Positions 33,164 through 42,120 of a DNA stretch of 64,000 bases are shown piece by piece. The DNA is from Stackebrandtia nassauensis DSM 44728 (GTDB lineage Bacteria; Actinomycetota; Actinomycetes; Mycobacteriales; Micromonosporaceae): positions 1,426,001 to 1,490,000 of the forward strand of contig NC_013947.1 in assembly GCF_000024545.1 (NCBI RefSeq). Direction: 5' to 3'. Made by a program: the position numbers and the translations under genes. The notes beneath the pieces are model-generated. The model was not told the DNA's origin and did not search any database. It was given only the letters and a program-made list of their open reading frames with translations. How positions within the stretch are numbered: the first letter of the stretch is position 1; every line of letters starts with the position of its first letter.

Positions 33164-33179
33164 ATACGCGTATGCGTAT
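33164..33179. promoter_or_regulatory. Palindromic motif in the divergent promoter region
   Basis: The perfect palindrome ATACGCGTAT (33164-33173) runs directly into a further GCGTAT. It lies between the P-loop-like gene and the BRCT gene and is AT-richer than its surroundings. It could be an operator serving both directions, but no regulator is identified. Confidence 0.35.
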
Positions 33180-33221
33180 TTATGCGCACCGCTCATACGT
33201 TCGGGTGTCATTCCCGTGTCC

Positions 33222-33227
33222 TATGCT
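33222..33227 (+). promoter_or_regulatory. Putative -10 element of a leaderless BRCT-gene transcript
   Basis: TATGCT matches TANNNT and ends 8 bases before GTG 33236. There is no ribosome-binding sequence in between, so transcription probably begins at the GTG. Confidence 0.4.
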
Positions 33228-33235
33228 TCGGCGCT

Positions 33236-36200
33236 GTGGAAATCGAGGGAAAGACGATCGTACTTACCGGCAGCTTCCTGGCGATGCCGAGAAGTGAAGC
33301 GGGGCAACGGCTCTCCGAGCTCGGCGCCATCGTGAAGGGTACGGTCTCGTCCAAGACGGACCTGGTGTTCGCCGGTGACAAGGCCGGAGGCAAAGCCGAC
33401 AAGGCGCTGGCTCTGGGTGTCCCGGTGCACGGTGAGGCGGCGCTGATGGCGGTGCTGTCGGGGGAGGCGGCGACCGCTGAGGGCACGACCGTCGAGGACG
33501 CTTCGGGCTTTCCCGCTCTGGCGGACGATGTGAGCGCAGTGGACGCCGAGGCAATACTGGGCGCGGCCGACTGGTCCAGTCTCGATGTCGAGCGGGATCT
33601 GCTGCCATTGCGGGAAGCGCTGCGCGGCTTGGAAGAGCGGGACGGTGTCACGGAAGCGCACCGGCTGGCCACCCGCGAACTGCGGACGGGCGGAGCGTTG
33701 CTGCGGCATCCGGACGGGCACCAAAGCGACGAGTTGTCGTGTCATGCTTTGAGCCCGGACGGCCGCCACATCGCGGTCGGCAGCTGGATCGGCGACGACT
33801 ATGAGCGCGGCGGCACCATCCAGATCTGGGAGCTGGCAACGGGTCGCTGCGTGAACGTCCTGGATGGAGTCTTCGGTGGCGTCGGCTGGCCGGAGTTCGC
33901 CCGCAACATCCAGTGGTCGGCCGACGGTCGGGTGCTGGCCAACGAGTTCAACACCAGCATGGTCGGCAAGTGGGACCCGTTCGGGGACCGGGTGCACCCG
34001 CCGCTGGCCGACGTGGGGGTGGCGGGACGGAACGGGGCTTCGCGTCCGGTGGGTTTCGCGTTGGCACCCGACGCGACCCGCGTCTTCATCCACCACGGCG
34101 AGTGGGACCAAAGCCCCGAGACCGGGGTGTGGGCTTGCCTGGCCCCGTTGCGGCGCAGCAATTTCGATCCGAGTTTCCGTGACCCCGAGCCCTTGTGGAT
34201 GAAGAAGCCGTCGGCGAAGCTTGTCAAGGACTTGGACAAGGCCGCGATCTCGCCGGACCACTCGGTGTTCTCGGCGGACGGCACCCGGGTGTGGGCGTTC
34301 GGGGAGTGGTGGTGGGAGGACGACGCCGGTATCCCGCGCCAGGCCGGGGCCGTGTGTATCGACGTCGTCAAGCGCCAGCTCAGCTGGTTCGTCGACACGC
34401 CGTTCCACAGCCTCAGGGACTTCAACCGGATGGCGATCAGTCCCGATGAGACGATCATGGCCCTCGACCACGGCAAGACCCTGGCGTTCATCGACGCCGC
34501 TACGGGACGGCAGCTCGCCGAGACCGACTCGCCGTTCTCAGCTGCCCGGATGCGTTGGGGCATGCGCGAAGGCACGCCCCGGTTGGCGGTCGTGGACGAA
34601 GAGAAGGAGGGCGGTGTCCGCGTATACGACGGCACCGAACACCGCTACGACCTGCCGTTGACGCCGAAACCGTCGCGCTGGGACCTCGCTGACGGCTGCA
34701 CCTGGGCGTGGTCGCCCGACGGTACGCGGGCCGCCTGCCTGAACTCCGACAACCACGTCGTGATCGTGGCCCTGGACGACGAACCCGGGAACCTGGAGAC
34801 CTTCGAGGCTCCCGCCGACGCGCTCGGCCTGTGGTGGGGCGCCGGGGACGTCCTGGTCGTCGGCGGCAAACAGAGTCTGGTGTTCCGGGACCTCGGTACC
34901 GGCGAGACGCTCGGCGACTTCCGGTTCGCGCATGAGGTTCCCGCCGAGCGTCCGCTGTGGAACGACACCGAGGACCTGGGGCAGCGGTTCCACCCCAACC
35001 CGACCTTCGCGCTCGACGAGGAGTACTGGGCGGCGGCCTTCACCGAGGGCGTCGTGATCGCCCCGTCGGATGCCGCCGCCGTCCTGGACGAGAAACTCGC
35101 CTGGTCGGTCGGCCGTCGGTACGCCTGGCCGTTCCGCTGGGGTGAGGCAACGGTGGCCAAGGACGTCGCGTCGTGCTTTCGCCTGCTCGCCAAGGACTCC
35201 AAGGACATCCTGGCGCCGGTACAGAACAGGACGGCGCCCGCAGCGGTCGCGGAGTGGCCGCCGCCCAACACCGCCAGCGTCGACGACCTGTACGACCTGG
35301 TCGCCGAGTCGGTGCGCGGTTTCGGGCAGGGCTGGACCTCGCACGTGGCCGACACCCTGCGGCTGGCCGCACGGCAGCGCGCCCGCGCGGGACAGGCCGA
35401 GGCGGCGGAGTCGCTGATCGCGTTGATACCGCCGGACGAACGAGGCGGCCACACCCGGGCGCAGGCCGAGATCGCGCTCATCCTGGCCGCCAACGGGAAC
35501 GCGACGTTCGCCCGGCGGTTGCACCGTGAGGCCGTCGCGAGCGCGTCGTCCGGAGTGGACGACCACGAGCTGCCGTCCGTCGGTTCGGCGATCGGCGCCG
35601 GTTTCGCCGCCCTGGGTGAACCCGACGCGGCCGAGGCGTGGATCGCCCGCGCGATCGAGGCCATCAACCCGTACCCGAACCCTTGGCAGCACCGGCTTTC
35701 GGTGTGCTGGGCGCTGCTGGAGGCGGGCCTTGAGGACCGGGCCCGCGCGGTGTGGAATGTCGACGAACCCGGCTCCCCGTTCCACCAGGACAGCTGGCTG
35801 GCGCACCTGGTGCGGATCGGCCGCGACGACCTGGTGCGCGAGTTCCTGTACGGCGCCCGCAAGTCCATGTACGACGTCATCGACGCCTTCAGCGTGTTCG
35901 TCCCCATGGGACGATCCGACCTGCTGCGTGAGTACTTCGAGTACGACGAGCGCGGTGACCACGACAGCGACCGGGAGAGCCTGGCCGAGGCGGACCGCAA
36001 CGCCGAGCCCGACCGACCCACCGCAGCCGACCTGGCCGAGCTGCGCGCCGCCCACGAGGAACTGCTGCGCACCCCGCTGGCGCGCCGCCGCGAGGACACC
36101 AAGCGACTGGCCTGGCGGGCCGCCGCCTGCGGCCACTACAGCGCGGTGCTGGACCTGCTGCGGCTGGTTCCCGACGACGACTTCAACCACCGCGCCGGTG

Positions 36201-36256
36201 CGGCGACGCGGGCGCTGTGGATCGCCACCTCGGGCTTCGACGGACAGCCGTGGTGA
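33236..36256 (+). CDS. BRCT, beta-propeller and helical-repeat protein
   Basis: Large cytosolic protein of 1006 aa with an unusual domain order. Residues 1-75 form a BRCT domain (GKTIVLTGSF, then LGAIVKGTVSSKTDLVFAG with the conserved Gly pair, and KALALGVPV). BRCT domains bind phosphoproteins or DNA ends; in bacteria they are mostly found in LigA. Residues about 140-640 contain WD40/quinoprotein-like repeats (CHALSPDGRHIAVGSW, QWSADGRVLANEF, AWSPDGTRAACLNSD). Residues about 680-950 are Ala-rich helical pairs resembling TPR/HEAT repeats. No catalytic motif is visible, so a scaffold is likely. GTG 33236 was chosen because it starts directly at the BRCT domain. Confidence 0.75.
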   Translation: MEIEGKTIVLTGSFLAMPRSEAGQRLSELGAIVKGTVSSKTDLVFAGDKAGGKADKALALGVPVHGEAALMAVLSGEAATAEGTTVEDASGFPALADDVSAVDAEAILGAADWSSLDVERDLLPLREALRGLEERDGVTEAHRLATRELRTGGALLRHPDGHQSDELSCHALSPDGRHIAVGSWIGDDYERGGTIQIWELATGRCVNVLDGVFGGVGWPEFARNIQWSADGRVLANEFNTSMVGKWDPFGDRVHPPLADVGVAGRNGASRPVGFALAPDATRVFIHHGEWDQSPETGVWACLAPLRRSNFDPSFRDPEPLWMKKPSAKLVKDLDKAAISPDHSVFSADGTRVWAFGEWWWEDDAGIPRQAGAVCIDVVKRQLSWFVDTPFHSLRDFNRMAISPDETIMALDHGKTLAFIDAATGRQLAETDSPFSAARMRWGMREGTPRLAVVDEEKEGGVRVYDGTEHRYDLPLTPKPSRWDLADGCTWAWSPDGTRAACLNSDNHVVIVALDDEPGNLETFEAPADALGLWWGAGDVLVVGGKQSLVFRDLGTGETLGDFRFAHEVPAERPLWNDTEDLGQRFHPNPTFALDEEYWAAAFTEGVVIAPSDAAAVLDEKLAWSVGRRYAWPFRWGEATVAKDVASCFRLLAKDSKDILAPVQNRTAPAAVAEWPPPNTASVDDLYDLVAESVRGFGQGWTSHVADTLRLAARQRARAGQAEAAESLIALIPPDERGGHTRAQAEIALILAANGNATFARRLHREAVASASSGVDDHELPSVGSAIGAGFAALGEPDAAEAWIARAIEAINPYPNPWQHRLSVCWALLEAGLEDRARAVWNVDEPGSPFHQDSWLAHLVRIGRDDLVREFLYGARKSMYDVIDAFSVFVPMGRSDLLREYFEYDERGDHDSDRESLAEADRNAEPDRPTAADLAELRAAHEELLRTPLARRREDTKRLAWRAAACGHYSAVLDLLRLVPDDDFNHRAGAATRALWIATSGFDGQPW

Positions 36257-36297
36257 GCCCTGGCGTCGCGGCGGGAACTCTGGCATAGTCCTTACTC

Positions 36298-38046
36298 ATG
36301 AGTAAGGTGCGTTCCGGGTCCGCGACGCACTACGACGTCGTCGTGATCGGCTCGGGTTTCGGCGGCAGCGTCGCGGCGCTGCGGTTGACCGAGAAGGGTT
36401 ACCGCGTCGGGGTGCTGGAGACCGGCGCGCGGTTCGACGACCCCGGCCAGCCCGACCCCCGGCGGCGGCACGCCGCGCTACCGCGCAACTCCTGGCGGCT
36501 GCGCAAGTTCCTGTGGGCGCCCAGGCTGGGGCTGCGCGGTATCCAGCGGGTTCACCTGATCCGGGGCCGCAAGGGCTCGCGGGTGCTGGTGCTCGCGGGC
36601 GCCGGAGTGGGCGGCGGGTCGCTGGTGTACGCGAACACGCTGTACCGGCCGGGCGGCGAGTTCTTCACCGATCCACAGTGGGCCGGGATCGCGGACTGGG
36701 AAAGCGAACTGACGCCCGCCTACGACCAGGCGTCGCGGATGCTCGGCGTCGTCGACAACCCCGTGCACACGCCCGCCGACGCCGCGATGAAGACGGTGGC
36801 GAAACGGCTCGGTGTCGCCGACAGCTTCCACTACACCCGCGTCGGCGTGCACTTCGGCGACGGGCCCGAGCCGGTCGCCGACCCCTACTTCGGCGGCGCC
36901 GGGCCCGAGCGTTCCGGCTGCGTCGCCTGCGGTTCCTGCATGACCGGTTGCCGCCAGGGCGCCAAGAACATGCTCACCGAGAACTACCTGTACCTGGCCG
37001 AACGCGCCGGAGCCGTCATCCATCCACTCACGACCGTCACCCGGCTGCGGCCCCGCGAGGAGGGCGGATACCGCGTCGACACCGTCCGCACCGGACCGTG
37101 GGGACGCGGCCGCCGCTGTTTCACCGCCGATCAGGTGATCGTCGCCGCCGGGACCTACGGCACCCAGACGCTGCTGCATCGCATGCGCGACAACGGGGAC
37201 CTGCCGGGGCTGTCCAAGCGGCTGGGCTGGCTGACCCGCACCAACTCCGAGGCGATCCTGGGCGCGATGCGGTTCGGCAGGAAGGGCGAGGACCACAGCA
37301 AGGGCCTGGCCATCACCTCGTCGATCCACCCCGACGCCAACACCCACATCGAGCCGGTGCGCTACGGGCCCGGCTCCAACGCGATGGGCGCGCTGTCGAC
37401 GATCCTCATCGACAAGGACCAGTCGCACCGGTGGCGTGCCCTGCTCGCCTACGCGCTCAAACACCCCGCCGACGCGCTGCGGCTGCCGTACCTGCGGCAC
37501 TGGTCGCGGCGCACCGTCGTCGCGCTGGTGATGCAGAACCGCGACAACTCGATCCGGGTCAGCCTCAAACGCGGCAGGCTGCGCGCCGAACCCGGGCACG
37601 GCGAACCCAATCCGACGTGGATCCCGGTGGGGCACAAGGCGACCCGGTACCTGGCCGAGGAGATCGGCGGCCTGCCCGGCGGCACCTGGCTGGAGATGTG
37701 GGACATCCCGACCACCGCGCACTTCCTGGGCGGCTGCGTCATCGGCGCCGACCCCGACTCCGGGGTCGTCGACGCGTACCACCGGGTGTTCGGGCAGCCG
37801 GGCCTGCACGTCGTCGACGGCTCGGCGGTGTCGGCGAACCCGGGCGTCAACCCGTCGCTGACCATCACCGCCCAGGCCGAGCGCGCCATGTCGCTGTGGC
37901 CCAACAAGGGTGAGGCCGATCCGCGTCCCGCGCCCGGCCAGCCCTACCGGCGGGTGGAGCCGGTCGCGCCCCGACAGCCCGCGGTCCCCGCCGACGCGCC
38001 GGGAGCGCTGCGATACTTAGCGGTGAATTCACTTAATCACGCGTAA
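36298..38046 (+). CDS. GMC oxidoreductase, ChoD/cholesterol-oxidase-like
   Basis: FAD-dependent oxidoreductase of 582 aa similar in plan to mycobacterial ChoD. The FAD-binding motif VVVIGSGFGGSVAALRL is at residues 14-30. A cysteine-rich segment CVACGSCMTGCRQGAKN at about 207-223 resembles a ferredoxin-like cluster site found in this subfamily. The C-terminal HFLGGCVIG and GSAVSANPGVNPSLTITA are GMC signatures. The physiological substrate is unknown, and many ChoD-like proteins do not oxidise cholesterol. The gene follows the BRCT gene by 41 bases. Near its end a TTA codon in TAC TTA GCG repeats the pattern seen in the run-on genes; one base fewer would stop it nine residues earlier. Confidence 0.85.
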   Translation: MSKVRSGSATHYDVVVIGSGFGGSVAALRLTEKGYRVGVLETGARFDDPGQPDPRRRHAALPRNSWRLRKFLWAPRLGLRGIQRVHLIRGRKGSRVLVLAGAGVGGGSLVYANTLYRPGGEFFTDPQWAGIADWESELTPAYDQASRMLGVVDNPVHTPADAAMKTVAKRLGVADSFHYTRVGVHFGDGPEPVADPYFGGAGPERSGCVACGSCMTGCRQGAKNMLTENYLYLAERAGAVIHPLTTVTRLRPREEGGYRVDTVRTGPWGRGRRCFTADQVIVAAGTYGTQTLLHRMRDNGDLPGLSKRLGWLTRTNSEAILGAMRFGRKGEDHSKGLAITSSIHPDANTHIEPVRYGPGSNAMGALSTILIDKDQSHRWRALLAYALKHPADALRLPYLRHWSRRTVVALVMQNRDNSIRVSLKRGRLRAEPGHGEPNPTWIPVGHKATRYLAEEIGGLPGGTWLEMWDIPTTAHFLGGCVIGADPDSGVVDAYHRVFGQPGLHVVDGSAVSANPGVNPSLTITAQAERAMSLWPNKGEADPRPAPGQPYRRVEPVAPRQPAVPADAPGALRYLAVNSLNHA

Positions 38047-38144
38047 CGCGTCCTCATCGGATTGACAACGAAAGCGCAACGACCGTGCCCGCGCGTGACA
38101 AGTGTGACGATGCTGGGGCATTGGGACGGTAAGGGACGAGGGCG

Positions 38145-41100
38145 ATGCGGACTATGACGTTGTTGCACGTGGTATTGCGGGGGATCCGTTATCGTCCCGG
38201 GCGTTCCGTCGTCGTGCTGGCGCTGGCCGCCGTCGCGACCGCGGCCGCCGTCATGACCCCGGCCTACACCTCCGCGGCGCACCAGTCGCTGTTGACCGAC
38301 GAGCTCACCGACCTGCCGCCCGGCTTCGACCGGGCCCGCGTCGCCGCCGAAGGTCACCGCGCCAAGCCCGACGCCGAACACTTCGACGACATCTATGAAT
38401 CCATCGACGCGAAGGTGTCGGGTTCGCAAGAGCTGTCGCCGTTGGTCGACCCGGTGCGGTACGTGTCGACCAACGTCTCGGTGTCGAAGGTCGACTGGCC
38501 CGCCTTCTCACAGGTGATCTACCGCGAGGGCCTGTGCGAGCGACTGCGGATGGTCGAGGGGAAGTGCACCACCGGCAAAGGCGAGGTGCTGATCTCCAAG
38601 CGCTCGGCCGCGTTCGAGGACGCCGAGGTCGGCGACACCATCGAACTGGGGACCCGGCGGGTCGCCGAGGCCGGGACCGCCGAGGTCACCATCGCCGGGA
38701 TCTACACACCGCGCGACGCCTCCTCGGACTACTGGGGACTGGTCAATCCGTTCGCCCACGCGATCGGCCCGGACGACTACAACCTCGACGCCCTGTTCAT
38801 GACCGACCCGGAATCGACGACCGCCGTCGGACGTCCGGTGGAGGTCGGGGTGGAGTACACCCTCGACATTCCTGCGATCCGGCTGGCCAACGTCGGACAG
38901 CTGAAGGCGGAACTCGCCACGATCGACAAGAGCGGCAGTTTCGCGGGCCGGACGGCGACGACCGAATCCCGGATATCGGGTGTGCTCAAGGACGTCGCGC
39001 AATACGAGGCGTCGGTCGCGGCCTCGGTGCCGCTGGTGACGATTCCGCTGCTGGTGCTGTCGTGGTTCGTGCTGTACCTGGTGGTGGCCCGGCTCAGCGA
39101 GGAGCGGGGCCCGCAGATCGCGCTGGCCAAACTGCGCGGGCACCGGTTCACGGCCGTCACCGGGTTCGGCACCGGCGAGGCCATGGTGCTCATCGTGGCG
39201 GGGGCGCCGGTGGGCGCGCTGCTGGGCTGGCTGCTGGTGCAGACGGTGGCCTGGCAGGCGCTGGCCAAGGACGCAGCACCCACCCTCACCGTCGACATCG
39301 TCGTGTACGTCGCGGTCTCGCTGCTGGGTGCCTGGGCCGCGGCGCTGGCGGCGGCGCGACCGGTGCTCAACCGCCCGGTGCTGACCCTGCTGCGCCGGGT
39401 CCCGGCGCGGGGGAACTGGCGGGCCGGGCTGCTGGAGGGCGCGCTGGTGGCGCTGGCCGCCGTCGCGGTGTGGCAGGTGCTGTCGGCTTCCGACGCGGGC
39501 GCCATCGGCCTGCTGGCGACGCCGCTGGTCGCGGTCGTGGTGGGAGTGGCCGTCGCGCGGCTGCTGGAACAGCTGGCCCGGCGACGACTGCCGGTCGCGC
39601 TGCGCAAGGCGAAACTGGCCCGGATGCTGGCGCTGGCGCAGGTTTCCCGGCGACCGGAGACCCGCCGGATGGTCGTGCTGGTGACCGTGGCCGCGGCGGT
39701 GGTGACCTTCGGCGTGTGCGCCTGGGACGTCTCCGAACACAACCGGGAACTGACCGCCTCGGACGAGATCGGCGCCGACAGGGTGTACACCCTGTCCGCC
39801 GGTGACCCGCAGACCGTCATGGACACGGTGGAGAAGCTCGACCCCGAGGGCGACGAGCTGATGGCCGCGATGCGCCGCGTCGACCGCTATGACAACCAGG
39901 ACTTCTCCACCATCGCGGTGCAGTCCGACCGGCTGTCCAAGGTGGCCAGCTGGCGGGACATGTCGCCCGCGCGGCTGGGCGATCTGGCCGGTCAGCTGCA
40001 TCCCAGGCGTCCGGAACCGTTGCGGGTCAAGGAGGAGATCTCCGTCAAGGCCGACGTCGACGACTTCGACGCCGCGCGGAAACCGTCGCTGGTCGCCAAG
40101 GTCGTACCCGACGGCGCGGACCCGGTGCTGCTGCGGCTGGGCAACCTGTCGAAGGGCTCGGACACCTACGAGGTGTCGGCCCCCGAATGCGATGACGGCT
40201 GCCGCCTCATCGGTGTCGGCGTCTCCCCGCACCCCGCGGACTTCGAGGGGCTGTCGGCGAAACTGACGGTCTCCGAGATCTCCGACGCCGACGGCGAAGT
40301 CGACGCCTCACTGTCCGAATGCGACAACTGGCAGCCCATCGGTGACCTGCCCGCCGACACGCCGCTGGAACTCGACTGCTCCGAGGGCTTGCGCATCTCG
40401 GTCGACAGCGACGACTCGCACGACTTCCTGGCCGAGTACGCCAGCAACCCCTTGGTGCTCCCGGCGGCGGTGGCCGGAAGCATCCCGGCCGCCGAAGTGG
40501 ACGGAGACGAGTTCGCGAGCATGGGCCCGCAGCGGGATCTGCAACGCTACCAACGCGTCCAGGCCGTCACCGTGGTCCCGCGCGGCGGCGTCCGCGCGAT
40601 GATGGTGGACCTGGAGTACACCAACCTGGCCGCGCAGAACTACACCGCGATCAAGGACCAGGAGGAGGTCACCTTCGAGGTCTGGGCCAACGCCGCCGCC
40701 GACCCGGATCTGGCCGCCCGCCTCGCCGAGGAGGGCCTGGTGGTCAAGGCGTCCGAGAGCCGCGACACGCTGCTGGAGCGGATGTCGCGCTCGGGGCCCG
40801 CGCTGTCGCTGCGGCTGTACCTGGTGGCCGCGATCCTGGCTCTGCTGCTGGTCATCGGCGCGGTGCTGCTGTCGTCCACCGTGGGCGCGGCGGTGCGCGG
40901 CTACGACAACGCCGCCCTGGCCGTGTCCGGTGTGACGCGACGGCAGCTGCGAGCCGCGTCCATCAGGGAGCATCTCTATTGGATCGTCTTCCCCGCGGCG
41001 GCCGGGATCGGTGCCGGGTTCGCCGGTCTGGCGCTGGTGCTGCCCAGCGTGCCGCTGGTGAGCGACGAGGCGCCCGAGGTGGCGATGGCCTACGAGCTGC

Positions 41101-41225
41101 GGCCGCTGCTGCCCGGCGGCGCGCTGGCGTTGATGGCCTGCGCCTTCGCCGCCCTGGTGTGGCTGGCGGTCCGGCTGGGACGGCGCCGAGGCTCGGCACG
41201 ACGACTTCGCGACAGCGTGAGCTAG
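38145..41225 (+). CDS. FtsX-like ABC transporter permease (MacB-type architecture)
   Basis: Permease of 1026 aa with two FtsX cores. An N-terminal helix (about residues 20-42) is followed by an extracytoplasmic domain. A block of about six hydrophobic segments spans residues 290-550, including the FtsX loop LARLSEERGPQIALAKLRG-like region. A second extracytoplasmic domain (about 560-870) and three C-terminal helices follow, with the loop GYDNAALAVSGVTRRQL. Duplicated FtsX permeases in actinobacteria export lipids, lipoproteins or peptides, or act as mechanotransmitters; the cargo here is unknown. Two ATPase genes follow at once, so the three form one transporter operon. Confidence 0.85.
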   Translation: MRTMTLLHVVLRGIRYRPGRSVVVLALAAVATAAAVMTPAYTSAAHQSLLTDELTDLPPGFDRARVAAEGHRAKPDAEHFDDIYESIDAKVSGSQELSPLVDPVRYVSTNVSVSKVDWPAFSQVIYREGLCERLRMVEGKCTTGKGEVLISKRSAAFEDAEVGDTIELGTRRVAEAGTAEVTIAGIYTPRDASSDYWGLVNPFAHAIGPDDYNLDALFMTDPESTTAVGRPVEVGVEYTLDIPAIRLANVGQLKAELATIDKSGSFAGRTATTESRISGVLKDVAQYEASVAASVPLVTIPLLVLSWFVLYLVVARLSEERGPQIALAKLRGHRFTAVTGFGTGEAMVLIVAGAPVGALLGWLLVQTVAWQALAKDAAPTLTVDIVVYVAVSLLGAWAAALAAARPVLNRPVLTLLRRVPARGNWRAGLLEGALVALAAVAVWQVLSASDAGAIGLLATPLVAVVVGVAVARLLEQLARRRLPVALRKAKLARMLALAQVSRRPETRRMVVLVTVAAAVVTFGVCAWDVSEHNRELTASDEIGADRVYTLSAGDPQTVMDTVEKLDPEGDELMAAMRRVDRYDNQDFSTIAVQSDRLSKVASWRDMSPARLGDLAGQLHPRRPEPLRVKEEISVKADVDDFDAARKPSLVAKVVPDGADPVLLRLGNLSKGSDTYEVSAPECDDGCRLIGVGVSPHPADFEGLSAKLTVSEISDADGEVDASLSECDNWQPIGDLPADTPLELDCSEGLRISVDSDDSHDFLAEYASNPLVLPAAVAGSIPAAEVDGDEFASMGPQRDLQRYQRVQAVTVVPRGGVRAMMVDLEYTNLAAQNYTAIKDQEEVTFEVWANAAADPDLAARLAEEGLVVKASESRDTLLERMSRSGPALSLRLYLVAAILALLLVIGAVLLSSTVGAAVRGYDNAALAVSGVTRRQLRAASIREHLYWIVFPAAAGIGAGFAGLALVLPSVPLVSDEAPEVAMAYELRPLLPGGALALMACAFAALVWLAVRLGRRRGSARRLRDSVS

Positions 41226-41235
41226 GGGAGACCTG

Positions 41236-42120
41236 ATGAGCGGTACCGTGACCCCGGCGGACAAGGCCCTGGGCATCACCTGCCGGGGGTTGGTCTACAT
41301 CTACCATCTGGACGGCTACGACGTCGTCGCGTTGTCCGGAGTGGACATCGACATCGCGGCGGGCGAATCGGTGGCCCTGGTGGGTCCGTCCGGCTCCGGG
41401 AAATCCACACTGGTGGCTTTGACGGCGGGCCTGCTGCGCCCCGCCGCCGGGCGGCTGCACGTCGGTGGTCACGACCTCGTCAAGGCCGACGACGACGAGC
41501 TGCAACGGTTGCGGGCCGGGGAGATCGGGATGATCCTGCAGGGCAGCGACCGCAACCTGATCCCGTACCTGTCGGCCGTCGACAACATCCGGTTCGCGCA
41601 ACGCGGCATCCGGCGCCGCGACCGCGCCGACCTGGCATCACCGCGCGAACTGCTGGCCCTGGTCGGCATCGACTCCGAGGCCGACGCCAACGCCCGGATC
41701 TCCCAGCTCACCCTCGGCCAACGACAGCGGCTCGCGGTGGCCGTGGGCATCGCCGGAGGCGCGGGCCTGCTGTTGGCCGACGAACCCACGGCGCAGCTCG
41801 ACGCCGAGGCCCGCGACGAAGTGGTCCAAGCGCTGCTGGCGGTGCACGCCGCCGGGCACACCGTCGTTGTGGTGACCCACGACCCCGAAGTCGGTGCCCA
41901 CATGGGACGCACCGTCACCATCCGAGGCGGCCGGGTCGGCTCCGAGGGCCGACGCGGCGAGGACTTCCTGGTCATGGGGGCCGGGGGAACCGTCCATCTG
42001 CCACCGGAGGTCACCGCGCGCTTCCCGGCGGGCAGCCTGCTGCGGGTCGCGCAGGACGAGGACGGCGTGGTGCGGCTGTGGGCCGCTGACAGTGGACTTG
42101 AGACGAAGGACGAGTCATGA
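41236..42120 (+). CDS. ABC transporter ATPase of the FtsX-type exporter (first)
   Basis: ATPase of 294 aa of the MacB/LolD class. It has Walker A VGPSGSGKSTL near residue 48, Q-loop region MILQGSDRNL, signature ISQLTLGQRQRLAVAVG (with TLGQ for the usual LSGGQ), Walker B GLLLADEPTAQLD and H-loop VVVTHDPEVG. About 50 extra residues follow the domain. ATG 41236 follows GGGGAGA. The stop overlaps the next ATPase start (ATGA). The altered signature motif suggests it may be the less active half of an asymmetric pair, which is inferred. Confidence 0.88.
   Translation: MSGTVTPADKALGITCRGLVYIYHLDGYDVVALSGVDIDIAAGESVALVGPSGSGKSTLVALTAGLLRPAAGRLHVGGHDLVKADDDELQRLRAGEIGMILQGSDRNLIPYLSAVDNIRFAQRGIRRRDRADLASPRELLALVGIDSEADANARISQLTLGQRQRLAVAVGIAGGAGLLLADEPTAQLDAEARDEVVQALLAVHAAGHTVVVVTHDPEVGAHMGRTVTIRGGRVGSEGRRGEDFLVMGAGGTVHLPPEVTARFPAGSLLRVAQDEDGVVRLWAADSGLETKDES

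Noticed and set aside
36298-38046. Part of a cholesterol-degradation cluster
   Set aside because: No other steroid catabolism gene is in the window; only ChoD-like similarity is present.
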